Under the pieces are notes generated by a model. The model was not told where the DNA came from. It saw only the letters and a program-made list of their open reading frames with translations, and ran no database searches. DNA of 64,000 bases from NCBI GenBank assembly GCA_964398215.1, contig CAYNNP010000001.1:30636-94635 (forward strand), written 5' to 3'. This DNA is from CAYNNP01 sp964398215 (lineage in GTDB: Bacteria; Planctomycetota; Planctomycetia; Pirellulales; Pirellulaceae). This document shows, one piece after another, positions 10,146-20,900 of this stretch (the stretch's first letter is position 1; each line of letters begins with the position of its first letter). Both the position numbers and the translations under genes were made by a program.

Positions 10146-12098
10146 TCAGATTTGCCAACAAGCTTGCAGCTCATCATTTCGCTGCACCAGTTCTTCTTGC
10201 TGGCGGTCCTGTTGCAGCATTTCCCATCGTTGGCTTGCCATTCGTGACTGGTGTGAACGCTGTAGTTTTTCAATCGTGCCCTGCAATCCGGCAAGTTGAT
10301 TGGCATTCAATCGTCTTGTGATTGAACGAGCGACCCAAGGCGCATGCTGTCGAAACAGATCGTCTTCTGCGGAGACATAAATTCTTGCGGAACCAGGATC
10401 ACCACATCGCGCGCTTCGGCCTACCAATTGACGATCGACTCGAGCAAGTGAATGATGCGCGGCTGCAATGACATGCAGCCCTCCAATTTGTTTCACATCC
10501 GCATGGAGTTTAATATCGGTACCTCGGCCGGCAAGATTCGTGGCGACTGTCACAGCGCCAGGTTGCCCAGCGAGCGAAATGATGTCGGCCTCTTGTTTGT
10601 CTTGCACACCGTTCAACAATTGAAATTGAATTCCACGTCGCTGCAGTTCTTCGCCAATCAACAGACTTTCGGAAATACTATTGGTGCCGACCAAGACCGC
10701 TCGCCGAGCTTGAAACATCTTGTCGACCTCGTCTGCGATAGCCGCATACTTTTCTGCCAACGTCGCACGTACGATGGGAGCATGCATTTCGCGGCGAGAC
10801 GGAACACGCAACTCAACGGCCTGTACCGGCAAACCGTACACGGACGCAAATTCGCTTTCGCAGCCTTTCGCCGTTCCGGTCATCCCGCCAAGTGTTTGGT
10901 AGTGGCGATAAAAACGCTGGCGTGTGATTTTTGCAAGCGATGAAGTTTCTGGCGTGATTGGCAAAGATTCAGCTGCCAATACTGCTTGGTGCAATCCATC
11001 TGACCAATGACGATCTTCAAAGACTCGTCCAGTCGCTTGATCGACCAACTGAATTTTATCTTCACTCAGCACATAATCAACATCGCGAAACAAAATGCAC
11101 TCTGCACGCAGGGCTAAAACCACATACTCATGCCACGGCCGGAAAATTTGGCTGATGGAACTTGGGGGTGCGTTCTCGTACACGATCTCGAATCCAGCAT
11201 CCGTGAGCTCCACGGTTTTTTTGGATACGTCAACCAAATAGTGTTGTTCTTGAACAAGCGTGCTATCGACCAGTTCGCGAGCCAAATGATGAACATCGGC
11301 GTCGATCGCCGTGCCTTCTGAACTTGTGCTCAAAATCAAAGGCGACGCAGCATCATCCAGCAAGACGTGGTCGATTTCATCAATGATCGAAGTCGCCAAC
11401 GGACGTTGCCTGAGCGCGGATTGAGACGTCGATCCGCTGGAACGTTGGAATACTTGTGCGCCCAGGCTGCAAGATTCATCGCGCGCCATTGTTAGCTGGT
11501 CGCGAAGGAAATCAAAACCGAACGAGTGACCAGGTCCGTAGGTGATATCAGCGCGATAGGAGGCCTGGGCTTGTTCGTCTGTTGCGTCGTCCTCCAGCAA
11601 ACCGGTTGTCAGTCCCAATCCCTGAAAAACACCAGTCAATTCGTCGTGATCTCGTTTCGCTAGGTACGTATTGGTCGTCGCAACATGAACACCGCGGCCA
11701 CTGAGCGCATGCACGTAAGCAGGCAAAATCCCCGACAGCGTTTTGCCCTCGCCAGTTTGCATCTGTGCAACCGCGCCCAAGCTGACAATGATGCCGGCTT
11801 TAATTTGGACTTTAAAAAGTGTCAGCCCAAGCTGTCTGCGTGTTGCTTCGATGACCCCGCCGCCTGCCAAAGCCAAGAACTCTGGATCGGTAAGCGATTC
11901 TCCTTGCCGAATCAGTCGCTGCAAGTTGACGGTATGATCACGCAGTTGCTCGGTCGTTGTGGCCTGCAATGAATCCGCGACCTGGAACGTCTTTGCCACA
12001 ATCCGATCGATCCGTCTTGGATCCAATTGCCTCTGAACTTCAATGGCATTCGCGGTTCGGTCGGCCTGATTGCGAAACCAAGACGGCCACGCGATCAT
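10146..12098 (-). CDS. SecA-like ATPase, shortened (lacks C-terminal wing and zinc tail)
   Basis: 650 residues. The SecA motor is well conserved: MQTGEGKT Walker A (113-120), YGPGHSFGFDFLRD (187-200), DEIDHVLLDDAASPLI Walker B (240-255), the preprotein cross-linking region with DVDYVLSEDKIQLVD and RHWSDGLHQAV, GGMTGTA (404-410), TNLAGRGTDIKL (520-531) and QLVGRSARCGDPGS (557-570). After EDDLFRQH only about 70 residues remain, where housekeeping SecA (800-1000 residues) has the helical scaffold/wing and a zinc-binding tail. The start ATG overlaps the stop of the TolC-like gene by 4 bases (ATGA), so the two are translationally coupled. An accessory SecA beside TolC, HlyD and M50 genes suggests it energises export through this apparatus. 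That role is inferred. Confidence 0.85.
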   Translation of the reverse strand: MIAWPSWFRNQADRTANAIEVQRQLDPRRIDRIVAKTFQVADSLQATTTEQLRDHTVNLQRLIRQGESLTDPEFLALAGGGVIEATRRQLGLTLFKVQIKAGIIVSLGAVAQMQTGEGKTLSGILPAYVHALSGRGVHVATTNTYLAKRDHDELTGVFQGLGLTTGLLEDDATDEQAQASYRADITYGPGHSFGFDFLRDQLTMARDESCSLGAQVFQRSSGSTSQSALRQRPLATSIIDEIDHVLLDDAASPLILSTSSEGTAIDADVHHLARELVDSTLVQEQHYLVDVSKKTVELTDAGFEIVYENAPPSSISQIFRPWHEYVVLALRAECILFRDVDYVLSEDKIQLVDQATGRVFEDRHWSDGLHQAVLAAESLPITPETSSLAKITRQRFYRHYQTLGGMTGTAKGCESEFASVYGLPVQAVELRVPSRREMHAPIVRATLAEKYAAIADEVDKMFQARRAVLVGTNSISESLLIGEELQRRGIQFQLLNGVQDKQEADIISLAGQPGAVTVATNLAGRGTDIKLHADVKQIGGLHVIAAAHHSLARVDRQLVGRSARCGDPGSARIYVSAEDDLFRQHAPWVARSITRRLNANQLAGLQGTIEKLQRSHQSRMASQRWEMLQQDRQQEELVQRNDELQACWQI

Positions 12099-14020
12099 GG
12101 CTGTGGTGCCAGGTGGGTATCGAACACATCGCCTTCGAGCATCTTGGCATCGGGAGGCAAATTCTCGTTGATGATGACTTCGGCAGGCTCTTCTCGTTGG
12201 GCCTTCACGTCTTCGATGCGAAGCAGGATGCCCATGGTGCGACGAAGTCCGATCCATGACATTGCATAACCCACTTGTGCGCTCACGAACGCCTGCTCTT
12301 CGTTGGCCAAACGTTCCTGGGCGTCCAACAGGTCTTCGATCAGCAAGATCGCCGATTCCTCTGGATTCGGCAGAATGTCCCAACGCTGTTGCAAGTAGCG
12401 AACCTCGTTACCGGCTGCCAAAACCGATTTTTGCTTGGCAACCATTTCCGCATAAGCGGTTTCGGTTTCGCGCACGGCGATTTCGACTTCTGTAAACGTC
12501 TTTTCCATCGTCTGTTGAAAATCCGCAATCGCTTGCGAAAATTCCCATCGATTCCTAATCAGCCTTGCCTTGTTAGCACGATTCCTAACCGGCAATTCAT
12601 ACTGCAAGCCAACGGAATACGAAGGGCGACCATCTGAGTATTGTCTGGTCCAAGCGCCAAACGTATCGCGATTTGAATCCAGGCCACTGACATAGCCGCC
12701 CAAAATCAAATCAAGCTTGGGCAAAACCTGGTTCTTGGCGGCACCAATTCGAGTGCTGACGGACTGGATTTGGCGAATCGATTCGGCTACATCCCAGCGA
12801 TTATCCAGAGCCGTGATGACTGAATCGCGAGTAGAAATCGGAACCTGCAACAACAACGGTCGATCGATAGGCGTTAACTCGATGTTTGCAGCCGACTTCA
12901 ATTGGGGACTGCCTGTCAGGAACCGCAATCTTGCTTGAGCATTACGTACTCGGGTAGCGCGACGGATCAAATCAGATTGCCGAGTAGCAACCGCAACTTC
13001 GGCTCGCAGGATCTGTCTTTGCTGAGCATCGACGCCACCGCGTGCTTTAATCACATCATGCAGGTGCTTGGCGCCTGCCAATAGTTGTGTGCGCTGAATC
13101 CATTCTGCTCTCGCCTGATGAAGGCTCCAGTAGGCGGCGGTCACATCGGTCAAATGCCTTTCCAAACGACTCCGCACTTGGCTATTGGCAATCTGAACAT
13201 CCAGCTGAGCAAGCACAATACGAACATTGTTGACTGCACGGCCACCATCACGCAGCAAAGGTTGCGTGAAGTTGATTTCCATTCGAGATGTTGCTTGCGG
13301 ATTTGGCGTCAAGAAGATCGAGTTGTTTTCCTGAAATCCGCTGCGTTGAGCAATCTCAAGTTGACCACCCGTTCGAGTTCTTTTTCGCAATCCGTAACCA
13401 GTACTGAAGTTCTCATCACGAAAACGATTCGAACCGTCGCCAGTCGTCAGCGCGTTTCCAACAGGTTCGTTTGTGTCGACGAACTTGCCTTCTAAGAACA
13501 CCGTTGGATCGAATTCGGCGTCTGCGACAACAACGTCAGATCGGCGAATCATCGGATCAGCAAGAATCGATTTGACCAAAGGTGAAGACTCCAACGCCAC
13601 CTGAGTCAAATCTCCTAGAGTTAACGACATTGTGTTGGGAGCGAATCCCAATGGCCTCTCAAGTACATCGTCCCACCACATCGATTTAGAAAGATCCAGT
13701 TGCTCGTAATCTTGCCCCGCTCGAGATGGTTCGGGCATTTCCAAAGCGCGCCCACGGTATTGATTCAGCCTTCCGGTACCTGCGCCCCCAGTTAGAGCTT
13801 TAGGGAGAGCGGGTGGCGAACCGGTGGGCTGCAGCCTTGGTTGTGCGTGATTACCAAACGCGGTTTCACTTTGCAGCGATTGGCGAATAGCCGCCTGAAT
13901 ACCGGTTGGGGTGATTGTAGGGGTGGGGTTCTGAGCAATCGACGTTGGCGTGACTGCATGAAGCAGCGCAACCGCTACTGCGGCCTGCATAAAATACTGA
14001 TAGGGCCGTTTCAGCGCCAT
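12095..14020 (-). CDS. TolC-like outer membrane efflux/secretion protein
   Basis: 641 residues with an N-terminal signal peptide (QAAVAVALLHAVTPTSIAQ). The body shows the outer-membrane efflux protein pattern: alternating long helices with heptad spacing, two OEP-like halves (about 280-470 and 470-610), the strand-forming FTQPLLRDGGRA and the conserved SVGLQYELPVRNRANKARLIRN. It is longer than typical TolC (about 490) because of an N-terminal extension of about 150 residues. It would form a trimeric outer-membrane channel and periplasmic tunnel. It is the first gene of the operon, and its upstream region contains a perfect 10-base inverted repeat (14072-14100). Confidence 0.85.
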   Translation of the reverse strand: MALKRPYQYFMQAAVAVALLHAVTPTSIAQNPTPTITPTGIQAAIRQSLQSETAFGNHAQPRLQPTGSPPALPKALTGGAGTGRLNQYRGRALEMPEPSRAGQDYEQLDLSKSMWWDDVLERPLGFAPNTMSLTLGDLTQVALESSPLVKSILADPMIRRSDVVVADAEFDPTVFLEGKFVDTNEPVGNALTTGDGSNRFRDENFSTGYGLRKRTRTGGQLEIAQRSGFQENNSIFLTPNPQATSRMEINFTQPLLRDGGRAVNNVRIVLAQLDVQIANSQVRSRLERHLTDVTAAYWSLHQARAEWIQRTQLLAGAKHLHDVIKARGGVDAQQRQILRAEVAVATRQSDLIRRATRVRNAQARLRFLTGSPQLKSAANIELTPIDRPLLLQVPISTRDSVITALDNRWDVAESIRQIQSVSTRIGAAKNQVLPKLDLILGGYVSGLDSNRDTFGAWTRQYSDGRPSYSVGLQYELPVRNRANKARLIRNRWEFSQAIADFQQTMEKTFTEVEIAVRETETAYAEMVAKQKSVLAAGNEVRYLQQRWDILPNPEESAILLIEDLLDAQERLANEEQAFVSAQVGYAMSWIGLRRTMGILLRIEDVKAQREEPAEVIINENLPPDAKMLEGDVFDTHLAPQP

Positions 14021-14071
14021 AGTCCCTCAAAACAATCTGCGGAATAACTTCCACCAGGGCAATCCTTTGTC

Positions 14072-14100
14072 CTGTTCATTTGTCTCGGCGAAATGAACAG
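14072..14100. promoter_or_regulatory. Perfect 10-base inverted repeat between divergent tolC-like and receiver genes
   Basis: CTGTTCATTT (14072-14081) and AAATGAACAG (14091-14100) are perfect reverse complements separated by 9 bases. The site lies 52 bases upstream of the tolC-like start and about 215 bases upstream of the receiver gene. There is no T-run, so an operator or a leader hairpin is more likely than a terminator. The regulator is unknown. Confidence 0.5.
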
Positions 14101-14315
14101 TTGGTTAGTACCGTTTCAACAACAGAGAGCGCGGGATCGTCTTTTGGCCTCCGTTCACGTCGGCTGACACAAAGAACCATTACAAAAGTTGCAGTCCGTA
14201 TAACTGGAAAACTCATGTCGCTGGTGAGGCTGGATTTCATGAAACTCGCCCTCGCGACGCGAAAGTGACGTAGGTTCAACTGTAGGGTATCCCTTCACAA
14301 ATTCATTGACCCAAA

Positions 14316-14765
14316 ATGCTCCAGTCACCTCTCACTGATGTCCTCGTTGTTGATGACACATCAACGATTCGGCAATTCTTAAGCGTTTCGCTGAAACGTG
14401 CTGGCTACAGTGTGCGTTTAGCGTGCGATGGTTTTGACGCACAAGAAAAGATCCAAGAGCAGATTCCCAATTACGTGATCAGTGATTGGAGAATGCCAAA
14501 TATGAATGGCGCGGAACTCTGCCAGTGGCTTCGGTCACAGGATCTTCCACGCTACGTCTATTTCATCATGGTCACGGCTCACGAGGACGTGTTCGGCTTG
14601 GTAAATGGGCTTGATTCAGGTGCTGACGACTACGTGAAGAAGCCCGTCATCATGAATGAACTCTTGGCTCGCCTACGATGCGGACAACGAATTCTAAACT
14701 TAGAACGTCGGCTCAAGACACTCGCTGGCGAGCAAGCCACAGCGTTCATGGAAGAATTGACGTAG
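14316..14765 (+). CDS. Stand-alone CheY-like receiver domain protein
   Basis: 149 residues, essentially one receiver domain: acidic pair Asp13-Asp14, phosphoacceptor Asp57 (VISDWRMP), Thr87 (MVTAHED) and Lys109 (VKKP). The last 25 residues form a short helical extension (NLERRLKTLAGEQAT) rather than a DNA-binding domain. It is probably phosphorylated by a histidine kinase encoded elsewhere and acts through protein-protein contact. It is transcribed away from the secretion operon and toward the giant gene 180 bases downstream, so it may tune production or activity of this system. That link rests on position only. Confidence 0.85.
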   Translation: MLQSPLTDVLVVDDTSTIRQFLSVSLKRAGYSVRLACDGFDAQEKIQEQIPNYVISDWRMPNMNGAELCQWLRSQDLPRYVYFIMVTAHEDVFGLVNGLDSGADDYVKKPVIMNELLARLRCGQRILNLERRLKTLAGEQATAFMEELT

Positions 14766-14882
14766 TCAGAAAGACGTCTCTTTTGGTTGTTCTATCTTTT
14801 ACAACCCACCCAATCCGGTAATCCAGGTAATCCAGATTGGCAGTCAGTTTGCGCTAGGTGTTCAACTGTGACCTAGGCTTCG

Positions 14883-14924
14883 AATGGTAAGTAGGCGAAT
14901 TGTGCGCCTATTCGCGACACCATT
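14883..14924 (+). promoter_or_regulatory. Stem-loop in the leader of the giant gene
   Basis: Nested inverted repeats AATGGT (14883-14888)/ACCATT (14919-14924) and TAGGCG (14892-14897)/CGCCTA (14905-14910) can form a two-step hairpin that ends 21 bases before the start codon of the giant gene. It may affect translation or mark an operator. No protein or RNA family is recognised. Confidence 0.35.
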
Positions 14925-14945
14925 CTCCAATAGCACACTTTCAGC

Positions 14946-17900
14946 ATGTCAAAGTGGATTCGCAACCTGTGGCAAAACTGCCGTACTTCAGCCGACGAAC
15001 TCGCGACCAGGTCCCGTTGGGCCCAGCGACGGAACACGGAAACGGTAGGTCAAGCGCGCCCCAATACTATCGACCTAGAAGCTCGAATTCTCTTTAGCGC
15101 GGTTCCGTTAGATGTCGCTGCGCTGGAGAATCAGTCGACAGATGTTGCCGTCATCGATTCCGGCAACAATGGTGACGCAGAGAGTTCGTCGATCTTTGAA
15201 AGTCAAGCTGTTCGCGAAGTGATCGTGATTGATGGTGGTGTGGAATCGATCGATCAGTTGCTGGATGATCTTGCAAATGAAAGACCAAATGCGGCGGTTT
15301 TCATTTTGGACAGCCAGAGTGATGGTGTTCAACAGCTGACTGACATACTTGATAGTTATTCGAATCTTGACTCGCTGCACATCATTTCCCATGGCGAACC
15401 AGGAACCATCCAGCTTGGAAACACGACACTCAGCGAAAACAACGTAGCTGGATACGCTGGACAAATTGCGTCTTGGCAATCTGCTTTTTCTTCCGACGCT
15501 GACATCTTGATTTACGGCTGCGATTTGGCTGGCACGCAGTCAGGTGAACACTTCGTCGATTCACTGAGCGCTCTGACGGGTGCTGATGTCGCGGCGAGCA
15601 CCAACAAGACGGGACATGAAGATCTGGGTGGTGATTGGATATTGGAGTATGGCGTTGGTGTGATCCAAACGGAGATACCGTTCTCTAATCTGTTGCAGGA
15701 AAACTGGTTTTCAACCTTAGCGCCAAACGAAGCGCCGCTCAACATTGCCCCAACCAGTGGGCGAACAGAGGTTGATACGCCGCTAGTGTTTTCATCTTCC
15801 ACTGCAAATGAACTGTCAGTGCTGGATGTCGATACCGGAACAAGTGATTTGCAAATCACGCTTGAGGTTACCAATGGAACACTATCGTTAGGTAATGTCC
15901 TGCCGGTCGTAATTTCACAAGGCACAGGCGCCAACGATACATTGGTAGAGTTCTCTGGAACACAATCAGAAATCAACGCGGCGCTGGATGGGCTTGTCTT
16001 TACACCGGACACTGGGTTCTACGGACGTGCCGACCTGGGAATTACGACAGATGACCTGGGGACAGGGACGGGAACCGGAGGGGCTTTGCAAGACAGTGAT
16101 GGATTCGCGATTTATGTTGGCACAGAAATCGTCAGAGAAGATCAATTCCAGGTCAATCCTGGATCGCCAGAGGATCCCGTCAATTCAAACGAATCGACAA
16201 GCGACGATAGAGAGAGTCATACTCGTTCCGTCGCCGCACACGACGATGGTTCCTATATTGTCGTTTGGCAAGATGACGCTCGCACTCCGACGAAGGAAAG
16301 CGACATCTTTGCGCAGCGTTTTGACCAAGACGGGAATAGAATTGGCCAATCATTCCAAGTCAATGTTTTTGACGACGGTGATCAAACAGAAGCGTCTGTA
16401 GTGGTCGATGGAGAAGGCAATTTTGCTGTTATCTGGACGAGCGACGGTCAAGACGGTGATGGGGCAGGAATCTACATGCGCCGTTTCAACGCCGACGGTA
16501 CCGCGATTGATGCGATGGATGTGCTGGTTAACGACACAACCCAAGGTAACCAAACTCGGCCAACCATAGCCGCCAATGATGCCGGCCAAATTGTCATCGC
16601 TTGGCAAACGCAAGGCGCTAACGCAGGAATCTATGCCAATGAATTCACGATATCGGGCGGTTTGGGCAGCGGAGAGTTTCCGGTCAGACTGGGCGCCGAC
16701 GCGACGAATCCAGCAATCGATATTAATGAATCGGGTGACTTTATCATCGTTTGGCAAGAAAACGGAATCTGGCGACGCCGCTACGGATCGCAAGCAGATG
16801 CTGGTCCCATTCAGATCGATAGCAACCCAGATTCAACCAACCCAACTGTGGCGTACCAAAACGATGGGCGATTTGTAATTGCGTGGACATTAAACGCAAC
16901 CTTCCCGCCTTTCACGAATTCCAATCCCTCGATCATAGTTCAGGCGTTCGGCTCTGATGGTATCGGGGGCAGCGCGGTGGAACATGAAGGGGGGCTAGTT
17001 AGCGCCTTTGCAAGAGAACTCTCGTTGGAAAGTGATCATCAGGGCAATTTTGTGTTGGCTTGGCGACGAACTGTTGTTTCTAGCGAACGCATTTCGCTAG
17101 CTCGGCTGTCAATCGATCCTACGAGTAACGAGGTTCGAATTAGCCCCATTGTAAATGTGAGTGGTCCCACTCCAGCCGGCGTCGATACAAGGACACCCTC
17201 CGTTTCGCTGGTTGACCCACAGAATTTTATAGTGGTATGGACTCAGGAAACTGGCGCTGACAGTTCGGTCATTGCTCGTCGAATTGGAACAGGTGCTCGC
17301 GAGGCGATTACATTCACAACAGCCGATGCAGGTGATTTTAACGCCGGAGCGTTCGAATTTGGACAGCTCTTGTCATTCACGAACCCAAATCTCTCACTCG
17401 AAAATGGTGCAGGGGGAACGACCACTGGCACACCTGTACTTCTATCGGATGCAAGGCCCTTCACTAATCCAGACACCGCGATCAACGCGATTCATAGAGT
17501 CGGCTCCAATATCATCATTGGAGAAGGTGCTGGCGCGGTGCAGGTTCAACAAGGCGACTTGTTGCTGTCCTTATTTGATGTGACCGATGTGCTGGGTGTC
17601 CAACTCGAGTCAAATGACATACTGCTACTTCGTCCGACGATTGATGGCGAATACTTCGCAATGGGACTTGACATTTTTGCCAACGACTTTCCTGAAACAA
17701 GCAGGATTGAAGCATTTTCGCTGGTGGAACGTGACACCACCATAGGTGATACCACCGTCAAGGCAGGCAGTATTCTTTATGTGAGGGCAAACGAAGGAAA
17801 CTTCGAGCAACACGACATTTGGGTTTGGACTCCCGCTACTCTCGGAGCCAGTACTGCAACGGGTACGTCGGAACTTCTGATTTCCGGAGTGGACATTGGA

Positions 17901-20900
17901 ATCGCAGAGGCAAATAACGGTATTGATGCGCTGGAACTGATCGAGGAAGACACCGTGATTGGCAATCAGCAGTATGATGCTGGTACGATCTTGCTTTCGC
18001 TTGGCCGTTCAGCAACGATCGACGGATTAGTTATTCAAGACGAAGATATAGTCTCTTTTGTTGCTGACACAACAACACTTGAATCGGGATCTTCTAGTGG
18101 TACCTTCGCATTGCAGTTTGATGGGAGCGATGTCGGCCTGGGCGGAGGTAACAATGAAGATGTCAAGTCGCTGGTTGCCGAAGGCGTTGCGCCAGTAAAT
18201 GCAGCAACTAACCAGCCCCCAACGCTAACAACTTCGGCTACAAACCCGACATCCATCGAACAAACACCCACAGATCTATTTAGTTCTTCTAGTGTCGATG
18301 TTGGAATGTCAGGTCAGCGGATCGAATCGATCCAACTGGAATTCTCAGGCCTTCAAGACGGTACAGATGAAACCTTGATAATCGATGGAACCGAAGTTTC
18401 ACTCAGCATGCCAGGAAACCACATTACTGGCAATTCTTTTTATGGCGTCGAAGTTGTTGTGATGGGATCTGATACGAGGATAACAATCTCTCGCAGCAAT
18501 GGATTCCGAGCGGAAGATGCTGAGCAACTACTCGACACGTTGCAGTACATCAATCACAACGATGAACCCTCTACCCTGGCACGCACAGTCACGATTGCGA
18601 GCATCAAAAATGACGGAGGTACCGACGGCGGTGGTGTAGATACGTCGAATCCAAACATTGCATCAACGATCACAGTGGTGGGTGTCAATGACGAGCCAAG
18701 TGCTGTCAGCACTCCACTGAACCCAACAATCGATTCTTTAAGCTTCGTCTCTCTGTTTTCGTCGACCTCGATCAATACCGTGGAATCAACAGACGAAATC
18801 ACACTCATTGAATTGAATGTCACAGGCGTTACAAATCCAGGTACCGAATCGATCGAGTATGACGGAGATATTCTTGCAATCGTCAATGGCACCAATACCA
18901 CCAGTAGTGGTTTTCAGATTAGCACGAGCGTGTCGGGGGCTGATGCGACGATCCAGATCACGCGATCTGGCAATTTCACTGTTGCGGAAGCAGAACTCTT
19001 GATTGATGGACTGCGCTACCAAATCACTACAAATATGCCTGCTGGGAATGAACGCACGGTACAACTGTCGAGAATCCAAGACAATGGTGGAACGTTGAAT
19101 TCTGGTGACGACTCGGTTGATCTAAACATTACGTCTACGATTTCCATTGACACTGTCAACGATTCACCGGTTGTATCCACCGACTCCTTGAATCCGAATT
19201 ATACGGAAAACGGTACACCGGTAAGCGTCTTTGAAAACACTTCGATCGACTTGGTGGAATCGTCACAATTTGTTAGGGAAATTGTGCTGAACGTCGACGG
19301 CGTTGAAGACGCAAGCCAAGAGTTTCTTGAGATCGGTGGAACGAGCTACGCACTGAATTCTGGATTCCACACAGCAGGTGGAAACCAGATCAACCTTACT
19401 GTTGCCGGAAACCTTGCAACGATAACGATTCAACGTCCAGCCAACACATTAACAAATGTCGATGCGCAGAACCTGATCGACAATATCCGATTTCATAGCA
19501 CTTTGGACGACCCGCAGGTTGCTACGCGTGATGTTGTGCTTGTGTCGGTCCAAGACAGTGGGGGTATCGCCAATGGTGCAAACGATAGAACCACAGTCAA
19601 TACGACCTCGGTCGTTACTATCAATGCGGTCAACGATCAACCGATTGCATCGACACTTGGATTGAACCCGATGTTTTTCGAGAACAGTTCGCCCGTTGTC
19701 CTGTTCAGCAACACCACTCTTGATTTGGTCGAAGCCAGCCAAGAAGTTGCACAGGTAAGACTACGCGTGTCTGGTATCGAAAGTTTCGCAGATGAATTCT
19801 TGCGAATTGATGGTCAAGACATTGCGTTCAATAGCGCACCGGTTGTGACCACATTGAACGGTTTCAATGTGAGCATCACAAGTACTGGCAATACCGCGAC
19901 GGTCAATATCAGCGGAACCACTGGATTTACCGCCGCGCAAGCGATCGCATTGATCAACGATGTAAAGTATGGAACTGTGTTGGAAGATTTTCAGTCACCG
20001 ACACGAGAAGCTGCATTGCTGTTGGTCCGTGACGATGGAGGAACGCTCAATGGAGGCGAGGACGTTGACAACGATGTCCATGTGTCGAACGTTTCGATCC
20101 AGCCACGCAACGATGCTCCTACTCTGACAGCAACGCCGCTGAACCCATCGTATGCCGAAGGCAGCACTGCGGTACAAGTGTTCGAATCGACTGCGATTGG
20201 AACGGTTGAAAACGGGCAGTTGATTCAGCAATTCGGATTCCGAGTTGAAGGCATTCAGGATGCGAATCAAGAATTCATCACCATTGATGGAAAAGAGTAC
20301 GCATTGATTTCGGCTACCCACACAACGTCAGCAAACCAGTTGACGGTGATGGTAATCAACAGTGGTTCAAGCAGCGACATTCTAGTTTCCAAACCAGGTT
20401 TCGACTTTTCCACTGCCGTTGCCGAGGGCCTTGTCGATGGTATCAGCTACCGAAGCAGTAACAATAACACGATCGATTCGAATCGCGTTTTTCGTTTTCT
20501 ATCCATTCAAGACAATGGTGGGACATTAAACGGCGGGACAGACACTCTGTTTTCGAGTCTCATGTCCACTGTATCGGTAACTGCCACGAATGACCCACCG
20601 ATGGTCAGCTCGAACGCGCAAAATCCAACATTTGCGGAAGGCGGACCAAGCGTTGCGTTGTTCGATTCAACTTCTGTTGACACGATTGAAAACACAGACC
20701 AAATAGTTTCGCTGAATATTTCGGTTAGCGACCGTCAGAACGGTGCAGATGAGCAGTTGGAAATCGATGGGCAAACTGTCGCATTGATTGACGATTCGTT
20801 TGTCACCGCTGCGAACGGCTACACGGTAGATGTGGTTGTGACTGGAACTGACGTGGATATCACGATCGCGCGGCTAGGCAATTTCATGGCCTCGCAGGCT

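Noticed and set aside
10115..10306. N-terminal extension of the hlyD gene
   Set aside because: It reads the secA-like gene in another frame; a signal peptide with a ribosome-binding site begins at 10114.
12099..12383. N-terminal extension of the secA-like gene
   Set aside because: It reads the tolC-like gene in another frame and is Arg/His-rich; the ATGA overlap at 12098 is the natural start.
14076..14279. Overlapping small open frames on both strands between the tolC-like and receiver genes
   Set aside because: They cover the inverted repeat, are on both strands at once and show no protein-like features.
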